A program made the position numbers and the translations under genes. DNA of 64,000 bases from Intoshia linei (taxonomy: Eukaryota; Orthonectida; Rhopaluridae), in NCBI GenBank assembly GCA_001642005.1, contig LWCA01000009.1:1-64000 (forward strand), given 5' to 3'. How positions within the stretch are numbered: position 1 is the stretch's first letter; each line of letters starts with the position of its first letter. The notes under the pieces are model-generated. The model saw only the letters and a list, made by a program, of their open reading frames with translations, was not told where the DNA came from and did no database searches. Of the stretch, positions 23,681 through 35,087 are shown one piece after another.

Positions 23681-26000
23681 TCAACTACACGTAGTCTGAT
23701 TTGTAACTAAAAATAATTTACCCCAATAATAAAGTAATTGTTGTATAAAAAACATAATTATCATACATTTCGAGTTGTAGGTATTTTGAATATTTTTCCA
23801 TTTTTTTGTAAAATAATGAACCCTACAATAAATATAAAAAATATTTTTATAAACTAGACTTTAAATAAAAATTTTTTGAAATGTTAAAATATTAATTATA
23901 TAACCAAAAAAGTTAAAAATTTTTGAAATTAATGTCTTAACTTTAATCATACCTATTAATAAAAATGATGGAAAATACAGTAGATCTAAATTTGGATACA
24001 TTACGATGTTTGGCGGTATCATGGTTAAAAGGATGATTAGATTTGTATTTATTTCCAATATAATTACAATTAGTAATTGTGGATTGTGGAGTGGTATTTT
24101 TTTGGTTTTCAATTACATTGTTTAAACATTTAAGTGCTTTACGTTCACTACGTCGATATCCTCCAATAAGAGACATGATGTATTTTTTTTGATATTGTAG
24201 ACATTTTTTAAAACTCTTTTCTCGGACATAAAGAGCAAAATTGAAGCAATGTCTATTAAAAGTATCCTTGTGGTTATTAGAAAACGAGAACTCAATTTTA
24301 TTGATACTGCCCACTGGAGATGTTTTATCAGATGCTGGAGAAAGCTCAGTTTTCATTTTATCTTGCATTTTTTCATAAACTTCTTTCAAGCAATATTCGG
24401 CATAAATTTTGTCATCTCTTTCAATTGATACTTGTTTACTTAAATTTTCAATAGTACAAGTATATTCCTCCTTTAGTTGGTCCATACCGTTCCGCATCAA
24501 GGACATGTCACTAGAAATTTCTTCGTGTTTCTGTTTTAAAAATTTAATTTTTAACGACAAATCTTCGTTTTTTTGATTACTATCAGATAAGTGCGAATTT
24601 AGAGTACAAATTTCTATTTCTCTAGATTTTCTTAAAGATTCCAATTGTTTTATAATATTTTGCGCATTATTCATTTCATCAATAGTTTTATTTTTGAATT
24701 GTTCAAATTCCAAATAAATTTTTTCAAATTCTGATTTTACTTGTAATAATTTCACATTTTCCATTTTCACATTATCAAATTCATGTGCATAATTTTGCAA
24801 TTCATTGTTTTCGATCGAAAGATAATCCAAGTTTTGTTTCATGTCATTATTGACGTTTTTGATTTCATTAAAATGAATTTCCAATTGTTTCAAATTTCGA
24901 TTATCATTTTTAACCGAATTCAATTCTTCATGGATTTGTTTGCTGTTCATTTGAAGGTTTTTAATTTTGAAACGCAATGAATCACATTCTGCATCATAAT
25001 CTTTTTTTTTCATTACATTAGAAAGTAATTGGTTTACATTTTCATTTAACCTCATAGAAGTTTGATAAATTTCCATAGGTAAATCTGACACATTTTCAAA
25101 TAATGCCGAATCAATACTGATATCGTCCTGATATTTTTCATATTCATCAAAATCTAAATCTAGATCCGATATATTCTTTTCATGGTTGATAATCTCATCA
25201 GGTATGATTTTAGTAGAACTGATCAAAGTCAACCTTTCTCTCAAAATGTTTAATTTTGAATGTACATTATTTAAATTACTGTTACAATTTTCCTCAAATG
25301 ATTGTATTTTGTTTGTCAATTTAGTTTCAAATTCATTAAGAAGATTAACAGTGTGGGATAGTTCAATTTTATAATTTTTTTCTTCATGAAATTTACCCTT
25401 AATCATCAAATCCGACAAATCTTTAAAAGCAAATTTTATTACACTATCCAACATTTTAGGGTTATTTTGAGATTCACTACTGTGAATAGTGTCTAGAAGT
25501 TTTTGGCAAGTCCAACCCATTATATCCGGAATTTCATCGACTCCTATATTCAGCGTTTCATTATAACCAGTACATTTCATATCCCAATCTAGAGGATCGT
25601 CGTTGCTACAATAAGATAAATCAATAGTATCTATTCCTTCAAAGCTAGTTTCAATTACTTCCAACAAAAAATCTTTTTGTTGAATTGGGACATCTGCATC
25701 TAACATGGTTTTCATCTCATGAGTTGTCGCACATTTACGTCCCTCTTCAATTTCTTGGGTCGATTCAATTAACGATAAATTTGATGCGTACATTTTCAAG
25801 TTATTTTCAAAATTTTTCATATTTAAATCCAATTCTTGAGGATAATTTACATTTAATGGTCCATTCCCCTTTAATATATTTAAAAGCGCCATTATCTTTC
25901 GAATTGTTGTTAACACTAAACTTGATGCTTTATTTTGTGAATTTCCACTTGTATAGGTGCTTTGTGTCACTACTGTTTCGCTTTCAGACTCCATGCTCAT
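23681..26000 (-). CDS. PACT-domain coiled-coil centrosomal protein (pericentrin/AKAP9-like)
   Basis: Two exons: 23953-26000 and 23681-23822, joined through a 130-nt intron; about 730 residues. After an acidic N-terminal region the middle (about residues 190-560) is long heptad-rich coiled coil. The C-terminus has the PACT signature: ALYVREKSFKKCLQYQKKY, LIGGYRRSE, then KFRSTVFSIIFINR, continued by the second exon with VHYFTKKWKNIQ. In pericentrin, AKAP450 and fly PLP this domain binds calmodulin and targets the protein to centrioles and basal bodies. The vertebrate proteins exceed 3000 residues, so this is a very short member or a locus whose upstream exons I did not recognise. The ATG at 25998-26000 follows no acceptor, which favours a true start. 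Confidence 0.85.
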
Positions 26001-26924
26001 GACTGTTTAAAGTATTTTATTTATGTGAAATTTATTAAATGGCGCAATATTGTAGCTATGGATTTATGATTTACAGGCTTCATTAAAACATTCTAGAAAT
26101 TAAAGCTATTTGAAGTAAAAAACTGTTTAAAGTAATTTACAAAAAAATTCAATTATCATCCATGAGTAAATTTATTTAAAATTTAAATGTAATGACAAAT
26201 AGAAGCCAAGTGCAATTACAATTAAAACAATGATACATGTATTGTGAGTAATTTTTTTAAATTCAGAACATATCGAATCACCTGTGGATAATTATGTGCT
26301 ATCCAGACTGAGACAACAATATGTGTCATAAATAAATTATAAGGCTTACATACAATACACTAATATCGAAGGTTAGTCACCTAAACTAAATAATTAATAA
26401 ATAAAATTAATTCCGAAGGAATTTTTTTATCACTATACCTTTTTAATTTCAAAATGAGAATAGTAAACTTCAAAATGAGAATAATAAATTTAAAAATTAT
26501 AAATAAAAAAAAATTAAACATTTATTAATTAAAATGTTATATCTTCAAATAGTAATGCTGGTGTAATGTATCTGAGATGGAGGCAATGCCCCAGGGTTTT
26601 TTTAACAGTTGAGAGGTAAGACTGGGTGCAAATTGAATATTTTCAAAATGTTCATATGGTGGAAGGGTGCACTTTAAATATAAAAATTCGTTCATACCCC
26701 TAGTGGGCACCCTTGTCCTAGATTTTGATTTAATTTTTTAATGTGACAATGATGAAGATTAAACATTTTTTAAATTACGCTCAAGTTTGATACAACACTG
26801 CTAAAAAGATAATTTTTCCTTATTCCAGAATCCAGAATCGCAGGTAATAATCAAAGAATTAAACATGAAACTACATTGTAATTTAATATAATTTAATATA
26901 AAATATGACTTAATTATTTGTAAA
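26001..26924. other. Intergenic, AT-rich, nothing recognised
   Basis: The space between the PACT gene start and the cytochrome b561 stop holds no open frame with family likeness, no clear terminal repeats and no RNA gene that I can see. A slightly GC-richer patch (26560-26720) may be old repeat sequence. The promoter of the PACT gene must lie within it. Confidence 0.4.
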
Positions 26925-28925
26925 TTAATCTACAGGTAAATTTTCTTCTATAAAAGAGGTGTTATTTTGGTATTTTTCAGATTCCAAAATATGGGATTCC
27001 GTTTCAATATTTTTGTTAATATTAATATATTCAATTTGCTTGTTCTCCAATATAAACATTATCAGTCCTACAAAAATCACACATAAATAACCAATTGTGT
27101 TGATCAGTTTTCCTTGGGTATTATTGACAGAGTAATTACCTCTAAATACATTATACATTAGTCAAAATTTAAAAAAATATAATTGATAGTGCTAGTTCAA
27201 CTCATCGTTTCATTATGGTTCAGATTCATTCAAAATCGTTAAATTATGACAAATTAAGGTTATTAATTAATCCTTTTAATTTTGCCCGTAAAAATTTCAC
27301 AAAATTATTAAAAATTAAAAATCTCGGATGCAAGGATTCCAACTTTTAAAGTTTCACTGGGCCTGATATTCTTAATGTTCAACCACTTATATAGAGGATG
27401 ACCGGATGTTATATTTCAGGTAGACTTGTCATATTTTAAATTATGGTCAAATTTGTACAAAAATAGGGATTGATTGGGAACCGGGTTATACCCAGTCCGT
27501 CATCATTCTTTAGTTTACCAGGTGGGTATATTAATAAATATAATAATGTAATGCAGTTTGGAATACTAATAAGTAATAATAATTTACAGAAAGAAAGCTT
27601 TTTCGTTGAGACCAGATATTGTCGCAACGAGCGCCATAATAAATATCATCTTCCCCCAATATTTGTGTACAGGCATTGATAAAATTCTTATATAAGGACT
27701 AGAAACTCTTAAAAAGAAAAGAGCGAAACCACAAATCCACTATATTAAAATATTATAAAAGTACATAATATATATTAGAGTGGCCAACAGTGCGGCCGGA
27801 AGGTTTTGAATTGATTACGATTATAAAATTATTGAGAGATTTATGTAAAAATGTATTCTTTTCAGAAAAATTTTAAAATTATTTGCTTAGTTCATTTTTA
27901 GTGCCGATTTTTTGAATTTTAAAAATTAATCAAAATTAAGTCGTTATAAACTATATTCTATTCTTTATCTCTAAAAAATCAAGTTGGCCAGCCGTATATT
28001 AGTATATTATATAAAAAATAAAATTTGTTTATATTTTGTATACCTGAACTCCAAATAAAATAATTGTAGAAAGTCCAATGATACTGTGTAGCGAATATAA
28101 ATTCTTTTTCGGAGGATCTGAATAATTGTGAAAATCAAATACAGCCTTGCAACCAATAACAGCAAATAAAAGGGATAATAGCAACAATATTAAATGAACC
28201 AATTTGACAATTTTTCTTGAAAAATTTTTAAATATAGTGTAAACAATCAATGCTAAAATTTTTAGATAAATAGTAAATTATTGTGTAAAGTTGTACTTTT
28301 CTCTCTAATTTACCATAAATTTCATTTTACTAACGGGTCATATTTAAGTTATTGAGATGTTACCTTCAACTATAATTTTTAATGTCTTTTTCTTAAATGT
28401 ACCAAACAATCAAATACATTATATTTTCCAATTGAAATGATTTTTTAAACATAGGTAATTTGGGGTTTTAACCATGAAGGTATGCGTTTTTGAAGCTGAG
28501 ATAAACGACAATGTTAATGATTTTAAAACGCGCCTCAGAATGTATGTTTTATTAAATTTTTGGGATGATTTCTTTTTTTAAACAAAACGGGAAATTGGGT
28601 TTTTAAATTGTCAACATATAGGATATAAATTTAAATAGAAATTGGTCTTTACTACAAACATAATGCAAAATAAATGTATAATGTTCCAATAATGATAAAT
28701 TAGAGAGAGAATACTGTAATTATAAATAATACCATCCCCATATAAAAAGATCATTCCTATCAACATGCACACTGGATGAATGTTGAATCTTTCTGCGGGT
28801 ATTGACCAATGTATTCCATTTTGAAAATTATAAATCCAAACAAATGAAGAAAATATAATAAATATACCCACCGCTTGAGATAATCCAACAATAAAAATTA
28901 AAAACCACACACCAGATTTATACAT
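26925..28925 (-). CDS. Cytochrome b561 (ascorbate-dependent transmembrane electron carrier)
   Basis: Four exons: 28733-28925, 28044-28252, 27588-27739 and 26925-27142, all joining in frame; about 256 residues. Six hydrophobic segments are evident. The four haem-ligand histidines are all present in their contexts: FNIHPVCMLIGMIFLYGD, VKLVHLILLL, NLYSLHSIIGL and MPVHKYWGKM. Also seen are the FDFHNY motif and the late GLNEKAFF phrase typical of the family. These proteins use ascorbate on one face of a vesicle or plasma membrane to reduce ferric iron or monodehydroascorbate on the other. The C-terminal tail is short and acidic. The second intron (27740-28043) contains a hAT MITE. Confidence 0.93.
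27779..27994. mobile_element. 216-bp hAT-type MITE with perfect 8-bp target duplication
   Basis: The left end is AGTGGCCAACAGTGCGGCC and the right end AAGTTGGCCAGCCG, sharing the inverted TGGCCAAC core. Both flanks are TATATTAG (27771-27778 and 27995-28002). It lies in the second intron of the cytochrome b561 gene, oriented irrelevant to coding, with no ORF. Confidence 0.82.
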
Positions 28926-29305
28926 TTATAAAAATCAATAGTGCTATAACAACGTTTTTAAATAAATAATGTAAATATTGGATAATTTTTGTAATTATTT
29001 ATTATTGCACTTAAGAATTGTATAGTTTTCAGGTAATGATGTAAATTATACAGTAAAATAAATTAATTAATTAATAATTAATTGTTAATTTTACACTTTT
29101 AGTAAAAGTGCACAAATTACTTGATAGTTACCAGAGTTTCCAAAAAATAAAGTCGGTTTCTCGCAAATTAGATTGAAGATAACATATTTGATAAATAAAT
29201 TAATCTAGCTGTTGTATATAGATTTGCGAGAATATCGCAATTTCTGGAAATCCTGATAGTTACTTACCTTTTACGTCCATATATTATATTTGGAATAATT
29301 TTTAT
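28926..29305. other. Intergenic, AT-rich, promoter side of cytochrome b561
   Basis: No coding exon or repeat family member was recognised. A short TTAATTAATTAATAATTAATTG-like run near 29060 is low-complexity sequence. Confidence 0.35.
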
Positions 29306-31164
29306 TGTCTTAACTTATATAATACAATGTAAGCTACGCTATTTTTGTTTGTATGTGTGTTCAGCTTTATTTAACCAGTACGAGACAATTGCATGTATAG
29401 ATGCCAAAAACTAATCATAAATTTACATTGGTTTGTATACAAACTATAATAAGGCGGTACCAATATAAATTTTGAACAAATTACTGCTCATACATGTAAT
29501 ATGCTTAAAAATTAATTTTATTATTAATATTTACTTTGTGTCAACAATAAAATAAATTATATTTGAAATATAATAGACACGTGATTGTAATTGCGTGTCA
29601 TAAATTAAATATATTTTATTGCTAATTCTTAGCCAAATTTAAGTTGTTCACTTTAAAAATCAATGACATTTGAAATTTGTCAATTTTAAGCTTTTTAAAT
29701 TTTAGTGTTTTTTAACATTTCAAAAGTGAAATTTTTTCCGTTCAATTTTGAAAATCAGCATAATCTCATATAAGGGTTAAATAACTACCGTCTTATAATT
29801 TAATAAACTCCACATTTCAATTACAGTTTTTTCCGGGAATGTTCGCAAACTTAATTTCAACCTCCCAAACTCACATCTTACGGGTCAAAAACCGCAATTG
29901 TTTTTTTTTTATAACATCAAACGAGTTGGAGAATTTAAAAAAATATATACGCTGATACACATTTTAAAATCATGAACATCATTAATTTAAATTTAAAAAT
30001 ATTATATCTTCAGGGCCAAAACCCCAAATTACCCTTCTTGTTTTTAATGAAAACAACCCTAGAATTTTAAAAAATTTACAGGTTTTACATTTGTATCCTG
30101 TTAACACACAATAATTATAAATTAAATGTTAACAGAAAATTTCAATCCGAATAAGTGACGACCTCACGGTCAAAAAAGCGTTTTAGTATTCATATATTTT
30201 TTTTCGAAATATTTTATTAAAACAAAAAATGTGAAATAATTAACGGTCCGAAAATTAAAAAAAAGATTCTTCTGATAGAGCTTATTTCAGTTAATATAAA
30301 TAAAAAATTTAACCCCAGAAATCTACGCATTCTGGATGAAAAATAATTTTAAATAAATTTCGATTAAAATAAAAATAATGATCCTACAATTTCAAAAAAA
30401 ATGTGCATTGAACGTCTACACATTTCCAATAATATAATAAAAATCTATATAAATTATTCCTTCGAAATTTTTTTCATTGCTACGCAATTTTCAAATTCTT
30501 ATTTTCAAAACATTTTTAATAAAATTTAAATCGAAACTAAAACAACTTTGTTAATATCATTTTTCTATTTATTACAATCCTTTGCAATTTTAATAAAATT
30601 CGACTCAAATGTTTATAAAGTGAAGATTCGATTAATTATTGATACATAATTGGTAATTTTAAATATTTATTTAATTGGTACTGAATATATATCATCAGTG
30701 AAAATGACAAAATAGGTTTTTATAATTATACTTTTTCTGGAATTTATGACAATTTTTAAGATATAAAAATAAAATAACAAAAATTAAGATGGAATAATTC
30801 ACTTTAAATAAAAAAGTAATGTTATATGATGGTTCCACCTGAAAAAAATTTGGGAACCACTCTTTTAAAGGATTGATAATAGTGAATAGTAGGATTTTTA
30901 AGTTAGATTTTCAACGTGAATTTATTTTTTAAGTATAATAAAAATGTGCTCTCGGCAGAGCTAGGTCCTGTTTGTACGTAGTATGTAAATTTATTTTTTG
31001 GTAGTATAAAAATGTTCCCTCGGTAGAACTAGGCTACGGGGATTGATAATAGTGAATAGTAGAATTTTTAAGTTAGATTTTCAACGTGAATTTTTTGATA
31101 TAATAAAAATTGCGCTCGGCAGAGCTAGGTCCTGTGTGTACGTAGTACATAACAGTCAACCTAG
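29306..31164 (+). repeat. Longest copy of the composite 'A'+'B' repeat, about 1.86 kb
   Basis: Starts with CTTAACTTATATAATAC near 29309, has the GTATGTGTGTTC run, the A body (29790-30540), the B body (30560 onward) and ends with hairpin (CCTGTGTGTACGTAGTAC with ATAACAG) and CTAG at 31161-31164, followed by T. The terminal block from GATTGATAATAGTGAATAGT to the GTACGTAGTA hairpin occurs twice, at 30865-30990 and 31040-31164, so the 3' end is duplicated in tandem. No long ORF is present. Confidence 0.72.
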
Positions 31165-31308
31165 TATATTTATATAAAATAAGTACTTTTGGTTTTAAAT
31201 GTAACACCAAATAAACTAAAATGTATAGTACTTATTAAAACTGGTGGCTTTACTTAACCCCTGATTATACTCAACAATGAATACAGAATATAAAATATAT
31301 TTTATGTA

Positions 31309-32967
31309 TTAATTTAAATATGAGGTGTGGAGTTGTTGAGCAATTTTGATGAGTTCCATATTTCTAACTTTAAGAATTTTAGAATGAGGGTTTTCCGAAT
31401 TTTCATTATTTAAATCATAATTATTTTGAAGCATATTTTTGTTTTTATTTAAAACATAGGAAATTAATTGTTGATCTTTTGGAGCATTTGAAACATTCAT
31501 GCTTAATAAACCATTGGAAGAAATTTTGATTGATTTTTCATCTTTTTTTACACATAAAAACGATTTACTAACAAATCTATTTTCATTTCTAGTTTGATTA
31601 TATTTTATTTTGTTTATTTTAGGTTTCTTCTTAGTTTTCACATTTTTCTGTGCAGGTTTTTTTTTATCCAAATTTACCACAGTTTCATCAGAATCAGTAT
31701 AAAACAAATCTTCGATTTGGTTTTCTTCTTTAGATTTCAAAACTTGTAATCGGTTTGATCGTAATTTTAAATACTCGGCAGTAGAAATTGACACTTGACT
31801 TAATCTTGAAGTGTGACCACTTTGAATGGGAATGCTTTCTCCAGCTACATATCTGGTAGCATAAGAATTTGATTTAATGGCTTGGTTTCTATTTTTCCGT
31901 TTTAACGATTTTTGTAAAGTTTTTTGTGATAAATTTAAATTTATCGAATATTGTTGTGCATGTTTACCTTGATAGTAATATTTCTGATTAGAGTCACATT
32001 TTTGATGTGGTGCCAAAATTGAATCTCTCTTCATTTGTACTTGTTTTGCTCGGTTTTCCCAACGATATTTTTGAAGCATTCGCTCGACAAATTTTCTGTC
32101 AAACATGCCAGCCAAGTTTATAGCGTTCAAGCCATCTTTATCACATATATCCAAATTGCTCCCTAAACTATATTGTATTTTTATAACTTTAGTATAAATC
32201 GGTATTATGTTACAAAATCACGACCGAAACTACGCTACTCAATGCCCGATCAATAAAAAACTTGCAACATTCAAACAAAGTTACGGCGTACCCTATTGGA
32301 AAATTCTAAATGTCTCACACGGAACTTTTTAGATTGGATCGTAGTAGTTTTATTCGTTTATTTATCATTTATTTTAACATTATGTAAATAAACCTTCATT
32401 TAAAAACAACTTAATCATATCTTCAGTTCCAGCAACGGTAGCAGAATGAAGAACCGTACGACCAATTTGTGTAGTAGCTTCGAGAATACGTTTTCCAAAT
32501 TTTTGTATAATTTTTTTACTAAATTCAACATTTCCTATTTGAGCAGCAATAAACAAAGCCACAAAGGCCCTTTCATATATAACAGCGTCTTTTTGAGATT
32601 TATTGAGCCTTTTCAAATGAGGCAACTTATCAGAAACTCCCTTCTGAATAAGCATGTCCCAATTTGATTTATATACAGAAATTAAAAGGTGTTTCCACAT
32701 GGTATAGGTGTCAACGCTGATTTCTGCTCCTTCAACAATATCATAATATTTCAAAGTTTTATGAGATTGTAATTCAGTTTCGTCTAAATACCATAATTTT
32801 TGCATATCAATGGGCAATCCGACAATAAGTTCGATTTTCTTTTTCAAATTAATTATCGTTTCATTAATACTTACATTTTTTAGGTATCTCATGTTTTTGG
32901 GACTTTCTTCTACATAACATAAACGCAAACATAGATTAACTTGGTTTTTAAAAAACTTTATAATCAT
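31309..32967 (-). CDS. ANKUB1: ANKUB1-like protein (ubiquitin-like and ankyrin domains)
   Basis: Two exons: 32394-32967 and 31309-32162. The N-terminal part has a ubiquitin-like fold with the phrase NVSINETIINLKKKIELIVG and LKYYDIVEGAEISVDTYTMW, followed by helices and ankyrin-type repeats: FVALFIAAQIGNVEFSKKII, TVLHSATVAGTEDMIKLFL, and after the splice DGLNAINLAG. This arrangement (Ubl, W, helix, ankyrin) matches ANKUB1, a poorly studied protein. The last 220 residues are basic and low in order. Vertebrate ANKUB1 has two tandem Ubl domains; here only one is seen at the N-terminus. Function unknown. Confidence 0.7.
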
Positions 32968-33180
32968 TGCAAATCTTCAATCTTCAAATATACACAAATA
33001 AATATATTAACAGAGTAGACTATATATAAAGATTCACTATTTTGCTATACTTAGATACATGACTGGATTATTGAGTAGCAACCTCATTCATTGATTCGGC
33101 TAAATGTTTGTTACTTAGTTTCAGAAAAACAATTTCAATTTTATTTTTAATTGATCCTTTAATTAGTTTAAGTTTTTAAA

Positions 33181-33508
33181 ATGAAATGTACTCAAGTTTT
33201 AATAAAAGGTGAGAAAATTTTAATTACATTAGTTAGCCTTAAAGTTATCATACTGATTTAATTTTATTATTATCAGAACCCAAAAAACGAAACAAAAGAA
33301 AGAATCCGGTAATATCCAAAACTCATAATAATGAATTTGAGGTAGCACCATATATTCCACCATTTATGAGGGGAGGAAGTGTTGCTATAAATTCTACTGC
33401 AAGATTACCATTAGTTCCTAGGCCTAGGTGTCTGGTATGTTCACATGGCTTAAATTGGTTTTTTCTTGAAGAAGACTGGACTACTTGTCATTGTGCCCTT
33501 CGCGAACG
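33181..33508 (+). CDS. Unknown small Cys-containing protein, 5' exons
   Basis: Two exons join cleanly: 33181-33208 and 33277-33508. The product has a basic stretch (EPKKRNKRKNPV), a proline-rich phrase (VAPYIPPFMRGG) and a cluster of cysteines (RCLVCSHG, then TTCHCALRE). I do not recognise the family. A GTATGT donor follows at 33509; reading through it instead gives a stop at 33560. It lies divergently from ANKUB1 with about 210 bp between, suggesting a shared promoter. Whether these exons belong with the integrin exons downstream is unclear, since the donor phase (2) does not fit the first integrin exon (phase 0). Confidence 0.45.
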
Positions 33509-33599
33509 GTATGTTTCATTAGTTTTCTGTTATTGTATTTATTATTATTTAGATTTTTGAATCGTGTTGAAGATTAATAGTTCACAAAATTTGCTATTT

Positions 33600-34339
33600 G
33601 TTTATTTGTATACTTTAGTCGTATATTAAATTATTTATATTGAAATATCCAAAATTTTTAATTATAAAGTAATATCTCGATTTAGTCACGTTCGATTACT
33701 TAAATTTTAGTTTATTTAGAAACAATTTTAAGCCAAAAATATTTTTTGTAATCATAGATATGTAATTTTAACTTTACAAAGATTTCTAATGGACATTGTA
33801 TAATGTTCATAAGTATTTATTTTAATCATGTCAAATTAATTAATTATGTCAAAAATAAGTACTCATAAATACCATAGATAATTTTAGTCAATATTTTACT
33901 TGTAATTTTTCATTTGCTTAATAAAGTGATGTTTTAATAAATTTATATTTTATAAAAAGACACTATATCGTTTAATTTGGATCACTTTAAATTTATTAAT
34001 TAATTATTTTTTTAATTATGCCATAAAAAATTATAATTGTAAAGAGAGTTTATTGATTTTTACAAACATTTGGAAAATCATAGTGAATTATATAAAAAAA
34101 TAATTTGCAATGATAAATACCAATAAAATTAACATTTCATATTTTAAATTGTTAGAACTTTCAATTCAAATTTTATTGTTTTTTTTTAAGACATTTCGAA
34201 AAGTACTTATTTAGTACTTATAAAATCTGGACACTATTTTAGTACGTTAAAAATATGGTCGCACTACTTTAACCAATCTTTGATATATTTTAGAGTCCAT
34301 AGAATAGTAATTTTAAATAAAGTATATTTAATAATTTAG
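33600..34339. other. AT-rich stretch with a decayed MITE half-copy
   Basis: Between 33690 and 33800 the arm sequence TTTTAGTTTATTT and AAGCCAAAAATA resembles the palindromic MITE of 12908-13083. No further exon of the flanking genes was found with confidence, although missing integrin exons could hide here. Confidence 0.4.
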
Positions 34340-35011
34340 GATACACTGAAAATTGATAAAAGTAAATTTAACATTTCTAGAACTTATATTACAAGTGAGG
34401 ATGGATATAATTTGGTAATAAAATACATGTTTATAATAAATATAGTGTTAGATTTGTGATTCAAATAATTTGATAAAATGTCGCAATATTCACTGTAATA
34501 TAATAAAAATTTCTGCATTTTCAACTGTACTTATTCGATTCATAACACGATTCTACAATCATACAGTTCAAAAAGTATTTATAACACATTTAATTATAAT
34601 TTTATCTATATTTTTGTGAATAATAATTGGAACAATATTTCAATAGATGTTTCCAAAATATCAAAAAGTATTTTTAAATGTAGATGTGGATGTATTATAT
34701 CAAAATAATTCTATTTTTGAAATTAGGGCAAATACAAATGTGGTAAATGGATATTATTTATTTTGGGATCATTAAAATTTAGATTCGTATTATATTACAA
34801 CTATTGATTAAAGAAACTTTGTGGACAATTCCTTTATGGGTTATTACTTTATCTTCAGTTATTGGCATCGTGCTTTTATTAATTATTGTTTTTGTTTTAT
34901 GGAAGGTAATATCAAAAATATTAATAATGCATACATTTTGTATAGTGCAACTACTTTCGAAGAAATAAAAATACATTTTTTATTGAAGAAAATCAATTAA
35001 TTAAAGACTAA
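34340..35011 (+). CDS. Integrin alpha chain, C-terminal part only (calf-2 end, TM, tail)
   Basis: Five phase-0 exons: 34340-34414, 34452-34574, 34647-34742, 34783-34905 and 34946-35011. The second exon has the calf-domain Cys pair in KCRNIHCNIIKISAF, as in integrin alpha chains. The fourth encodes LWTIPLWVITLSSVIGIVLL and the rest of a single transmembrane helix ending FVLWK. The last gives CNYFRRNKN, the place of the conserved GFFKR, and stops after a short tail. The arginines remain but GFF is replaced by NYF. Integrin alpha chains normally exceed 1000 residues with a beta-propeller; less than 200 residues are seen, and ANKUB1 lies 1.4 kb upstream on the other strand. This is therefore a truncated gene, or a long gene with ANKUB1 in an intron. 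Confidence 0.65.
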
Positions 35012-35087
35012 AGGATTTCGTTTAATTTGAACAAAACTACAGAAATTTAATTGTAATTTGTAAATGAAATATAATTTTTATTTTAAT

